59,606 nt of DNA from a virus, in IMG/VR virus record IMGVR_UViG_3300008262_000074, positions 1-59,606 of that record. One strand, written 5' to 3'. The position numbers and the translations under genes are program-made. Position 1 is the first letter of the stretch. Each line of letters opens with the position of its first letter. The notes below the pieces were generated by a model. That model was not told the origin of the DNA and made no database searches. It saw only the letters and a list, made by a program, of their open reading frames with translations. Shown here piece after piece: positions 36,043-43,751 of this stretch.

Positions 36043-37828
36043 AAAAGAATTACTTTTAGAGTTCGCAAAATGTTCTCAAGACCCTTGCTATGTCATAGAA
36101 AGTTATTTTGAAACTTTTGATAAGACTAGAGAGGGTTATGTACCTTTCGAACTTTTTGATGGTCAAAAAAAGCTTGTTTCCAATTATAGAAAACATAGGT
36201 TTAACCTAGTTCTAAAATATCGCCAGGCTGGTATCTCAACAGTAACAGCGGCATATTCTGCTGTACTTACAGCTTTTGCTAGCCCAGATCGACCTGAAAA
36301 AGTTTTGATCTTAGCAAACAAGCAGGAAACAGCAATTGAATTCCAAAACAAAATCATTAACTTTATTAAACAATTACCTGACTGGGTAAATGTTTCGTTT
36401 GATAAATCATCACAAAAACACGTTAGATTATCTAACGGTTCAGAAATTAAAGCCGTTGCAACATCACAAGATGCTTTGCGTGGTTATACACCTACTGTCC
36501 TATTAATTGATGAGGCTGCCTTCGTTGAAGGTGGACAAGAACTATGGACAGCGTGTTTGGCTTCAATTGGTACTGGTGGTAAAGCTGTATTAATTTCAAC
36601 ACCTAACGGTTTAGATCCTATCTACTACGCCTCATATGAAGGTGCTATTAAAGGTGATAATAGTTTCTGTGTAACACACTTAAAATGGTGGCAAGATCCA
36701 CGATTCAACAAAGATTTACGTTTAATTAAAACTAAAGATATTGTAGACTGGATTCAAAAACCAAATACAGAAAAACACGAAGAGGTTGTTGAATCTGTAA
36801 TCGATCTACACCCTGATGTTATAGCTAAATTTATTAGCGATGGCTATAAACCACACTCTACATGGTATGAAAACATGTGTAGAGACATGAACTTTAACAA
36901 ACGTATGATCAACCAGGAGTTGGAATGTGCGTTTATTGGTTCTGGTGATAACGTTATTGAGGGTGAGGTAATTAGAAAACAAGAACAAGAGAATGTTATT
37001 GACCCAATTGTTAAAGACAAAGCTTGGGATAGTAATTTATGGATATGGAAACTACCTGAAAAGGGTCATAGGTATATCTTAGCACTTGACGTATCTCGTG
37101 GTGACTCTGAGGATGCCACTGGTATGTGTATTATTGATTATGATACATTCGAACAGGTTTTAGAGTATCATGGTAAAGTTCCACCAGACGTTGCAGCGCT
37201 AATAGTTGATCAGTATGGAAGAATGTACGATGCGTTATCAACTTTTGATATCACTGGTGGTATGGGCATAGCGTCAACACAAAAACTTAAAGAACTAGGG
37301 TTCCCTAAAAAACTATTACACTATGATAATGATGGTGATAGTAACAGCATGTATTACATGCCAGATGAAAATGCTATACCAGGTATAAATTTTGCGTCTA
37401 AAAATAGAAGAAGTCAAATTGTGGCGGCTTTAGAAGAAGCTGTTGCTAGAGGTGGCTTTAAAATACGTAGCGAAAGATTGACAGCTGAGCTAAAAAAATT
37501 CGTTTATAAAAACGGTAAACCAGACCACATGAAGGGCTCACATGATGACCTTATCATGGCTCTTGGTATGTGTTTGTTTGTTGCCAATACATCATTTAAA
37601 AGATTACAAGAATCTGATAATATGACTAGGGCTATGTTAGATAGTTGGAAAATAACAACTAGTAACACAAAAACAGATGCAGACTATTTATTAAAAGACG
37701 TGACTAGTTCACCAAATCCAGATAAATCATATTATAATTCGGATGAATTTGCCACCAATAATAATATGATGAACACAAAAGAATTTGGTTGGCTATTTGG
37801 CGTAACTAAACCTAAACCTAATAATTAA
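36020..37828 (+). CDS. gp17: Terminase large subunit (T4 gp17-like)
   Basis: 602-residue packaging motor. ATPase domain: Walker A-like KYRQAGIST (66-74), Walker B LLIDEAAF (161-168), coupling motif STPNG (193-197). RNase-H-like nuclease: ALDVSRGD (D357, D362) and HDDLIMALG (D509, D510). The start appears to be TTG at 36020, since no in-frame ATG fits before the conserved N-terminus. It converts ATP energy into DNA translocation into the prohead and cuts the concatemer. Followed by a 79-residue gene and the portal. Confidence 0.95.
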   Translation: MAKQITDKKELLLEFAKCSQDPCYVIESYFETFDKTREGYVPFELFDGQKKLVSNYRKHRFNLVLKYRQAGISTVTAAYSAVLTAFASPDRPEKVLILANKQETAIEFQNKIINFIKQLPDWVNVSFDKSSQKHVRLSNGSEIKAVATSQDALRGYTPTVLLIDEAAFVEGGQELWTACLASIGTGGKAVLISTPNGLDPIYYASYEGAIKGDNSFCVTHLKWWQDPRFNKDLRLIKTKDIVDWIQKPNTEKHEEVVESVIDLHPDVIAKFISDGYKPHSTWYENMCRDMNFNKRMINQELECAFIGSGDNVIEGEVIRKQEQENVIDPIVKDKAWDSNLWIWKLPEKGHRYILALDVSRGDSEDATGMCIIDYDTFEQVLEYHGKVPPDVAALIVDQYGRMYDALSTFDITGGMGIASTQKLKELGFPKKLLHYDNDGDSNSMYYMPDENAIPGINFASKNRRSQIVAALEEAVARGGFKIRSERLTAELKKFVYKNGKPDHMKGSHDDLIMALGMCLFVANTSFKRLQESDNMTRAMLDSWKITTSNTKTDADYLLKDVTSSPNPDKSYYNSDEFATNNNMMNTKEFGWLFGVTKPKPNN

Positions 37829-37843
37829 AAACAATTAAACAAA

Positions 37844-38083
37844 ATGGCAAACATAATTAAACAAGGTAGAAGCACTGGTCCTGGATCAACATCAATCGTT
37901 AGAGGTATTGACCCAAAAAATTTAGATAAAAGAGATGGTAGAGCGTTGCAAAGAAATGTTGACGCTATCAAATGTTCTATAGAATCTGATGGTACAACAA
38001 CTTATGTGCAAAAAAAAGAATGGGATGAAGCTGTAGAAAACTACAAGTTTCCACCATATGTAGAATGTGAATACGTAAATTAA
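37844..38083 (+). CDS. Small hypothetical protein between terminase and portal
   Basis: 79 residues: a basic N-terminus (IIKQGRSTGPGSTSIVRGID), RDGRALQRNVDAIKCSIESD and an acidic/aromatic end (KFPPYVECEY). Two cysteines. In T4-like genomes small prohead proteins often lie near the portal gene, but no specific match is seen. Confidence 0.5.
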   Translation: MANIIKQGRSTGPGSTSIVRGIDPKNLDKRDGRALQRNVDAIKCSIESDGTTTYVQKKEWDEAVENYKFPPYVECEYVN

Positions 38084-38089
38084 AAATAT

Positions 38090-39898
38090 ATGGCAGATAA
38101 TAGATTAACAATATTCCAAAGGTTAAATAAGGTTCTTGGCAATGAAGTCGATGGGCCAAAATATGTCATTGACCCTAGTTCGTTTAATGGGTTAAGTGGT
38201 GACGATTTGGAACAAAAAAAGTTAGAGGCGCAACAAACGCTATATCTACAAAATCAATGGAAAAAAATTGATAATGAGCTTTATCAAAAAGCTGTTTATT
38301 ACGAACCAACAAGAATTGCATCGTATTATGATTACGAAGCTATGGAATATACGCCAGAAATTTCTGTTGCATTGGATATTTTTGCTGAAGAGGCTACAAC
38401 AGCAAATGAAAACGGTAAAGTTTTAACAATTTATTCTGATAGTACCAGAATAAAAAAAGAATTAACAGATTTATTTGAAAATGTGTTAGATATTAACGCT
38501 AACCTAACATCTTGGGCTAGAAACGTATGTAAATATGGTGATAACTTTGTTTACAACAAGATTGTACCTAACCAAGGTATCGTGGGTGTTACCCAATTAC
38601 CAAATATTGAAATGACAAGATCTGAACCTGGTTTTTCAAAGATTACCAGTTTAGATGATCAACAAAAAGAAAAGAACATTAAGTTTTTCTGGAAAGATAA
38701 AAACGTTGAATTTAATTCATTTGAAATTTCTCACTTTAGATTACTTGGTGATGATAGAAGATTACCTTACGGTACATCAATGCTTGAAAAAGTAAGAAGA
38801 ATTTGGAAACAATTGTTGTTATCTGAAGATGCGATGTTAGTTTATCGTGTTACCAGAGCACCAGAAAGACGTGTTTACAAAGTATTCGTTGGTAACATGG
38901 ATGATAAAGATGTTGATGCTTATGTTGACAAAATCGCAAATAACTTTAAAAGAGTTAATATGGTTGATAAGAGCAACGGACAACAAGACACACGTTATAA
39001 CGCACTAGCTGTTGACCAAGACTACTTTATACCTGTTAGAGACCCAAGCCTTGCAATGCCAATTGAAACGCTTCCTGGGGCTCAAAACCTATCAGAAATA
39101 GCCGATATCGAATATATCCAAAAGAAAATGCTTGCCGCACTTAGAGTACCTAAAGCTTTTATTGGTTTTGAAGAAACTACTGGTGACGGTAAAAACTTGG
39201 CCATTCTTGATGTTCGTTTTGCAAGAGCGGTACATAGGATACAAAAAGCTCTTATCCAAGAGTTAAATAAAATGGCTATTATCCATTTATACACCAAAGG
39301 ATTTACTGATGATTTGGAAAACTTTACATTAACGTTAACAAGCCCATCAACACAGGCTGAAATGCTTAAGATCCAAAACTGGAAAGAGAAAGTTACTTTA
39401 TATCGTGATGCGGTTTCTGACGCTGGTAACGGATTCTCAGCTATGTCAATGACTTATGCTAAGAAAGAAATCTTAAATATGAGCGATGATGAGATTAAAC
39501 TTGATATCCAAAGACAAGCTGTTGAAAAAGCTGGTGGTGAGGAAATTAAAGCTCTTGGTGAAACGATTAAACAAACTGGTATATTCAGAGACATTTATAA
39601 GATTTATAAAATTGACCCTAACAACATGACGCTTGGTGCTTCTGGAACTGGTAGTGATATGGGTGCTGCTGGTGGTGGCGGTGGTGGTAGTATGTCTGAC
39701 ATGGGTGGTGGTGATACCGCTGGTGGAACCGATTTTACAGCACCATTGGAAGTTCCTGGGGCTGAAGCTGGAGCTGAAATACCTGGTACTGAGGAACCTT
39801 TGGCTGAAATAACCAAAAGAAAATTAGAGGCTAAAAATAGATTAATCAACGAAGCTCTTAAAAAAACAATTGACGAAATTGATGATTTATTAGTATAA
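38090..39898 (+). CDS. gp20: Portal protein (T4 gp20-like)
   Basis: 602 residues forming the dodecameric DNA channel at the head vertex. Recognised by IASYYDYEAMEYTPEISVAL, DIFAEEATT, WARNVCKYGDNFVYN, the stem region VRRIWKQLLLSEDAMLVYRV and TRAPERRVYKVFVGNM, then YIQKKMLAALRVPKAFIGFE. The C-terminal 80 residues are a Gly/Met/Ala-rich linker followed by a helix. It lacks its own late element and is probably read from the terminase promoter. Confidence 0.95.
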   Translation: MADNRLTIFQRLNKVLGNEVDGPKYVIDPSSFNGLSGDDLEQKKLEAQQTLYLQNQWKKIDNELYQKAVYYEPTRIASYYDYEAMEYTPEISVALDIFAEEATTANENGKVLTIYSDSTRIKKELTDLFENVLDINANLTSWARNVCKYGDNFVYNKIVPNQGIVGVTQLPNIEMTRSEPGFSKITSLDDQQKEKNIKFFWKDKNVEFNSFEISHFRLLGDDRRLPYGTSMLEKVRRIWKQLLLSEDAMLVYRVTRAPERRVYKVFVGNMDDKDVDAYVDKIANNFKRVNMVDKSNGQQDTRYNALAVDQDYFIPVRDPSLAMPIETLPGAQNLSEIADIEYIQKKMLAALRVPKAFIGFEETTGDGKNLAILDVRFARAVHRIQKALIQELNKMAIIHLYTKGFTDDLENFTLTLTSPSTQAEMLKIQNWKEKVTLYRDAVSDAGNGFSAMSMTYAKKEILNMSDDEIKLDIQRQAVEKAGGEEIKALGETIKQTGIFRDIYKIYKIDPNNMTLGASGTGSDMGAAGGGGGGSMSDMGGGDTAGGTDFTAPLEVPGAEAGAEIPGTEEPLAEITKRKLEAKNRLINEALKKTIDEIDDLLV

Positions 39899-39913
39899 TA
39901 AAAAAATAACGGA

Positions 39914-39921
39914 TATTTATA
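39914..39921 (+). promoter_or_regulatory. Candidate late promoter element TATTTATA
   Basis: TATTTATA 16 nt before the start of the 237-residue helical gene. Confidence 0.55.
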
Positions 39922-39937
39922 TAAAAATATTAAACAA

Positions 39938-40651
39938 ATGTTTGGACAATTAAAAGAAAGTATTCTTTCAGATTTAGAAAAAACTTACCAAGAAAAGGGT
40001 GAAAAAGATTTTAAAAAATCTTTTGCTAAGTATGTTAAAGTATTAAAAGAAAATAATGTGTTGAGAGAATTTAATGAGGTTTACAACTTATTAAATACAA
40101 TGAGATTTGAAAACGAAGATATAGCAAAAGAGTTTGTTGAAGAATCAATTGCACACTTAAAATCTTTTGATTTAACAAAAGTTGATGCGTTAAAAACTTT
40201 AACCGAAAATATTACCATTGTTAATAATGTTGTTAATGAGAGCATCGACCAATTAATCTTTAATAAAAAATTATCGCTTATTGATAAGGTTAAATATAAA
40301 ACAAACTTAATTAAGCATTTAACTAGAGTTGATGAGAATATTGTTTCAATAAAAGAATCAATTGACAAGATCAATGAAAGTTTATCTGATAAAATTTCAA
40401 AATTAAATGAGGAGCAAGTTAAAGTTTTAAATTTATTCGCTGAAAACGATGAATCGGCTATTAATAGCTATTACGCAACATTGATCGAAAGCACACAAAA
40501 CGTGGTTGAGGAAACAATAAATAAATCTGATGATATTATTGTTGTTAAAAAACTGTTAGAAGTCAGATCAAAGTTAAATGAGATGAAAAATCAAAAACCA
40601 TCTTTAGATGTTATTGATAATGTTCTTGATTTAAAGAAAAGTTTCGAATAA
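39938..40651 (+). CDS. Helical protein, possible prohead core component
   Basis: 237 residues, almost entirely helical with heptad patterns throughout (for example KKSFAKYVKVLKENNVLREF and ESIDKINESLSDKISKLNEE). Low in aromatic residues and rich in Lys/Glu/Asn, like scaffold or core proteins. It sits between the portal and the protease/scaffold cluster and ends at a strong terminator. No family match is recognised. Confidence 0.5.
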   Translation: MFGQLKESILSDLEKTYQEKGEKDFKKSFAKYVKVLKENNVLREFNEVYNLLNTMRFENEDIAKEFVEESIAHLKSFDLTKVDALKTLTENITIVNNVVNESIDQLIFNKKLSLIDKVKYKTNLIKHLTRVDENIVSIKESIDKINESLSDKISKLNEEQVKVLNLFAENDESAINSYYATLIESTQNVVEETINKSDDIIVVKKLLEVRSKLNEMKNQKPSLDVIDNVLDLKKSFE

Positions 40652-40675
40652 AAAACACATTTTACCATAAAAAGT

Positions 40676-40706
40676 AAAGCCAGGGTAGCGAATCCTGGCT
40701 TTTTTT
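40676..40706. terminator. Bidirectional rho-independent terminator
   Basis: AAAGCCAGG (40676-40684), 9-nt loop, CCTGGCTTT (40694-40702), then T residues; the leftward strand also reads into a T-rich stretch. Two further small dyads follow (GTTCC/GGAAC at 40707-40722; CCGC/GCGG at 40735-40747) between the convergent genes. Confidence 0.85.
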
Positions 40707-40753
40707 GTTCCATAACTGGAACGGTCCTAAAACACCGCTTATAGCGGAATATC

Positions 40754-41065
40754 TTATTTGGTTTCCTCAACCGTAGTATCAACCTCATTAGCCGAAGCTT
40801 CAGCATTTGATTTTGCTATTGATACTTTGTGACCCGTATAGTTTTTATAACCGATTAAAGCAGCGCCAATCATGGTAAAAGCCACCGCTTGGTTAATTAC
40901 GTCCATACTTTTGTCAATGAACATTTTATCAATCACCCCCAATAAGAATGATAAGCAGCCAATCATAACGATGATAAAGCCTGATGTTGATGTTACAGAT
41001 GTTTTTCCGTCTGGGTTCGATGTCATTTCACCGAAAGACCATTTTTTGATGTCTCCTATTTTCAT
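40754..41065 (-). CDS. Small membrane protein
   Basis: 103 residues with two predicted membrane helices (around GFIIVMIGCLSFLLGVI and INQAVAFTMIGAALIGY), a polar N-terminus and an acidic C-terminal tail. It could be a holin/antiholin or a superinfection-related protein; nothing specific is recognised. It is the only minus-strand gene in the head cluster and has its own late-type element 16 nt upstream, so it is probably made late, which suits lysis timing. Confidence 0.55.
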   Translation of the reverse strand: MKIGDIKKWSFGEMTSNPDGKTSVTSTSGFIIVMIGCLSFLLGVIDKMFIDKSMDVINQAVAFTMIGAALIGYKNYTGHKVSIAKSNAEASANEVDTTVEETK

Positions 41066-41081
41066 AATATGTGTGTTTAAT

Positions 41082-41089
41082 TATAAATA
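41082..41089 (-). promoter_or_regulatory. Candidate late promoter element TATTTATA
   Basis: Reads TATTTATA on the minus strand, 16 nt before the start of the small membrane protein gene. Confidence 0.55.
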
Positions 41090-41112
41090 TCTGAAATTTG
41101 CTTTAATGAACA

Positions 41113-41141
41113 TTTTTTCTTATTATTATAATAAGAAAAAA
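41113..41141. repeat. Perfect palindrome, 13-bp arms, 3-bp spacer
   Basis: Arm TTTTTTCTTATTA (41113-41125), spacer TTA, arm TAATAAGAAAAAA (41129-41141), between divergent genes. It has the same arm and spacer lengths as the palindrome at 4638-4666, and both share a TTATTA/TAATAA core. Candidate operator or cruciform; it could also act as a hairpin in RNA. Confidence 0.6.
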
Positions 41142-41171
41142 ATAAAATATACTAAAACATGAAGAAACAAA

Positions 41172-41621
41172 ATGCAATGCAAATTTGGGAAAGAAAAGAA
41201 ACTCTTTACAGACGAGAGATTTCGAGTTAAATACGGTACAATTGATGCTGTTAAATTAAACGCTGTGTATCTAAATGTTGAATCATGGGTCCAACCCAAA
41301 GAGATAGACAACTACGATTCATACATTAGAATAATGAGAAGACAGATTATTGTCAAAATAAAGGATAATATTGACGTAACAACGTTTAACGAAAATTTTA
41401 TTGTTGATCTAGACTTAAGAGCATCTGGTATGTCATCAGATAAAAAAAGTTTTATGTTCATTGAATTAACAGTATACCCTAAAGAAAAATTAAAATTTAA
41501 TTCTACTTTAATGTTTAAAAAAATGCAAGAACTATCTAATCTTATAGTGGAATCTTTAGAACAGAATAAACTAAATTACTTTTCAAAAAAATCAAATGCT
41601 AGATCAAGAAGAATTATATGA
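41172..41621 (+). CDS. Hypothetical protein
   Basis: 149 residues, alpha/beta, with an N-terminal basic segment, a strand-rich middle (YIRIMRRQIIVKIKDNIDVT, FIVDLDLRASGM) and a helical end rich in Lys/Asn. No family recognised. Its last 26 bases overlap the AAA+ gene, so the two are probably translated together and may act together. Confidence 0.5.
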   Translation: MQCKFGKEKKLFTDERFRVKYGTIDAVKLNAVYLNVESWVQPKEIDNYDSYIRIMRRQIIVKIKDNIDVTTFNENFIVDLDLRASGMSSDKKSFMFIELTVYPKEKLKFNSTLMFKKMQELSNLIVESLEQNKLNYFSKKSNARSRRII

Positions 41622-42519
41622 GATGTCACCAGAAGAGGGACAAGAAATGCTTAAAGACCACTTAGAGAAGATATACCCATCAATCGAATCGTGGTACACA
41701 ATAAACAATACTGATTTCTTTTTTAATTTTAAGACAGTCGCTACTGTTGAATCTGGGTTATATAGCATGATATATAACGATGGTAATGGTTTTGGTGTTT
41801 CTAAACTAAGTTATAAGAGTGATGAATTCTTTCACCTACCTTCTTTACCACACAATGAGATCATTAATGATTTAATTAATTTTTGGGACAATGTTGATAG
41901 GTTTAAAAAATATAACTTAACACCAAAGAGAGGTATTATCTTACACGGTGATCCAGGTTGTGGTAAAACATCATTAATTTACCTTTTGGTCGATAAATTA
42001 AAAGAATATAATGGTTTATCGATTTATTTTGATAACCCTTTTAATTGGGTTGAATTGGCTAAATTGGTTAGGAAAGTTGAAAAAACCAGACCGTTACTTT
42101 GTATTATTGAAGATATTGATCTTGTGATCGAAAAGTTTGGTGAAGAAGTTTTCTTAAACTTTCTTGACGGTTTAAACTCAATTGATAATGTTGTTTATGT
42201 GGCAACCACAAACAATCTGGAAAAAATACCAGCTAGGATTAAAGATAGACCATCTAGATTTGATAAGAAATATAAAATAGAAAAACCAACAACTGAGGAT
42301 AGAAAGATTTACTTTACTGGGATATTAGATAAAGAGGATCAAAAGCTTTATGATATTGATAAATTAGTTAAAGACACCAATGGTTATACTATGGCCCATC
42401 TTAAAGAAACTTTTATTTCGTTGTATATCCTTAAAAATCCATATGATGAAACCATTAAGCGATTAAAAAACAAAAAAATTGCTGATGAAAGAATGGGATT
42501 TAATCTTTCTGAGGATTAA
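41596..42519 (+). CDS. AAA+ ATPase, BCS1-like
   Basis: 307 residues. AAA+ core from about 107: Walker A GDPGCGKT (118-125), Walker B LCIIEDID (168-175), sensor 1 ATTNN (203-207), arginine-containing PSRFDKKY (219-226) and a small C-terminal lid. The N-terminal 100 residues are unique, which is where AAA+ proteins recognise their clients. The BCS1/proteasome-type core suggests a protein-remodelling machine. Position between the portal region and the prohead protease hints at a role in head assembly, though it may instead act on host proteins. Confidence 0.85.
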   Translation: MLDQEELYEMSPEEGQEMLKDHLEKIYPSIESWYTINNTDFFFNFKTVATVESGLYSMIYNDGNGFGVSKLSYKSDEFFHLPSLPHNEIINDLINFWDNVDRFKKYNLTPKRGIILHGDPGCGKTSLIYLLVDKLKEYNGLSIYFDNPFNWVELAKLVRKVEKTRPLLCIIEDIDLVIEKFGEEVFLNFLDGLNSIDNVVYVATTNNLEKIPARIKDRPSRFDKKYKIEKPTTEDRKIYFTGILDKEDQKLYDIDKLVKDTNGYTMAHLKETFISLYILKNPYDETIKRLKNKKIADERMGFNLSED

Positions 42520-42544
42520 GTCGACACTTAACTTGTTTTCATTA

Positions 42545-42552
42545 TATTTATG
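42545..42552 (+). promoter_or_regulatory. Candidate late promoter element TATTTATG
   Basis: TATTTATG 17 nt before the prohead protease start. Confidence 0.5.
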
Positions 42553-42569
42553 TAATATAATCTATTAAA

Positions 42570-43283
42570 ATGGGTATAAAAATATTAAAAGAAAACGAAG
42601 AAGGTTTTGGTATCTTAATTGAAGGTGATGCTGGTTCAGTATCTGAGGTATTACAAGGACAAATTATAAATGAAGAAATTAGTAGGGGTCCAATAGATTT
42701 ATCTGGACCCATATACTATTACGCTACATTACAAAAATATGGTGTTGAGAATAGAAATGGCCGAGTGTATCCAGAAGACATTTTGAGAAGAGAAGTTGAA
42801 AGATATAGAGAAGTTATTGCTCGCAATTCTAGTTTTCATGAATTGGATCACCCACAAGAATCTGTTATTTCGTTAAAAGGTGGTTCGCCACACAGAATAG
42901 TTGATATGTTCTGGAAAGATAATGTTCTTATTGGTAAACTAGAGATATTAGTATCTGAAGGCTTTAGGAGAGGTGGTATTATATCTTGTAATGGTGATTT
43001 AGTCGCACATTACCTAAGTTATGGTATGACATTAGGCATCTCTTCAAGAGGTGTTGGTAGTCTTAAAAAAGTTGGTGGTAAAAATGTTGTACAAAGTGAC
43101 TTCGAATTAATCTGTTGGGATATCGTTTCATCCCCATCTACACCAGGCTCCTATCTTTATAAAGATCCACAAGACTTTAAAAAATATGATGAGGTTTTAA
43201 ATGAGCCAAAGGAAATTGAGGAGAGTACCGCACCAGAAGAGAACGATTTTTTGGCAAATCTTAATAAATTTTTGAAATTTTAA
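42570..43283 (+). CDS. gp21: Prohead protease (T4 gp21-like)
   Basis: 237 residues. Family S78/T4 gp21 signature: NRNGRVYP (61-68), SSFHELDHP (His90/His94 region), VDMFWKDNVLIGKLEIL, and GMTLGISSRGVGS with the catalytic serine near 158-159, then DFELICWDIVSSPS. The enzyme cleaves scaffold and capsid precursors before expansion and then digests itself. Its place directly before the scaffold and capsid genes matches T4. Confidence 0.92.
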   Translation: MGIKILKENEEGFGILIEGDAGSVSEVLQGQIINEEISRGPIDLSGPIYYYATLQKYGVENRNGRVYPEDILRREVERYREVIARNSSFHELDHPQESVISLKGGSPHRIVDMFWKDNVLIGKLEILVSEGFRRGGIISCNGDLVAHYLSYGMTLGISSRGVGSLKKVGGKNVVQSDFELICWDIVSSPSTPGSYLYKDPQDFKKYDEVLNEPKEIEESTAPEENDFLANLNKFLKF

Positions 43284-43319
43284 GTTGCTTTTATAAAAAA
43301 TTTTTACTACTATTATAAC
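43284..43319 (+). promoter_or_regulatory. Candidate promoter with TACTATTATAAC element
   Basis: TTG at 43285-43287, 20-bp spacer, then TACTATTATAAC (43308-43319), before the DUF4494 gene. Similar to the element at 16982-16995, suggesting a shared non-late promoter class. Confidence 0.4.
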
Positions 43320-43337
43320 AGTTAAAAAATATTTTTT

Positions 43338-43577
43338 ATGAAAACTTACTATTGGTACACAGTTACAATTCAATTCGTTGTTGAAGACGAGCAAACGGGT
43401 AAAATCAAAAAGATTAAAGAAAATTATCTTACCAAAGCAATCTCAGTTACTGATGCAGAAGCCTCTGTAATCAAGGATCTTGAGGGAACAATGGGTGATT
43501 TTAGAATCTTAAAAATCGATGAATCTAAAATTGTTAGAGTTATCCTTCCACAAGGAGTTGACATCAACGCTGAATAA
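43338..43577 (+). CDS. DUF4494-family protein
   Basis: 79 residues: TYYWYTVTIQFVVEDEQTGK, KIKENYLTKAISVTDAEASV, then GDFRILKIDESKIVRVI. The order of a strand pair, Glu-x-Tyr-Leu, Ala-x-Ser-x-Thr-Asp/Glu-Ala-Glu and a final strand matches DUF4494, a small family I associate with Bacteroidota chromosomes and their phages. Function unknown. It has its own promoter and terminator, interrupting the protease-scaffold order, so it may be a moron-type gene. Confidence 0.6.
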   Translation: MKTYYWYTVTIQFVVEDEQTGKIKKIKENYLTKAISVTDAEASVIKDLEGTMGDFRILKIDESKIVRVILPQGVDINAE

Positions 43578-43600
43578 AAACTAAGAAAAAAAGACGTTAA

Positions 43601-43628
43601 AAACCATCCATATCGGGTGGTTTTTTTT
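43601..43628 (+). terminator. Rho-independent terminator
   Basis: ACCATCC (43603-43609), loop ATATC, GGGTGGT (43615-43621) with one G-T pair, then eight T. Ends the DUF4494 transcript. Confidence 0.85.
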
Positions 43629-43701
43629 GTTTAGGCCCAGTACAATATAGCGTATTGGGAATATTTTTTTAAATTTTTTTGCTCTTTCGATATTTTCATA
43701 G

Positions 43702-43709
43702 TATTTATT
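43702..43709 (+). promoter_or_regulatory. Candidate late promoter element TATTTATT
   Basis: TATTTATT 42 nt before the scaffold gene. It probably drives the scaffold-capsid pair; the leader is longer than at most other sites. Confidence 0.45.
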
Positions 43710-43751
43710 ACTAAGATAATATATCATAATAATTTTTTAATAAATTAAAAC

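Noticed and set aside
40872-41162. 96-residue plus-strand frame opposite the small membrane protein
   Set aside because: It is antisense to a gene with clear membrane helices and its own promoter; the composition follows from that overlap.
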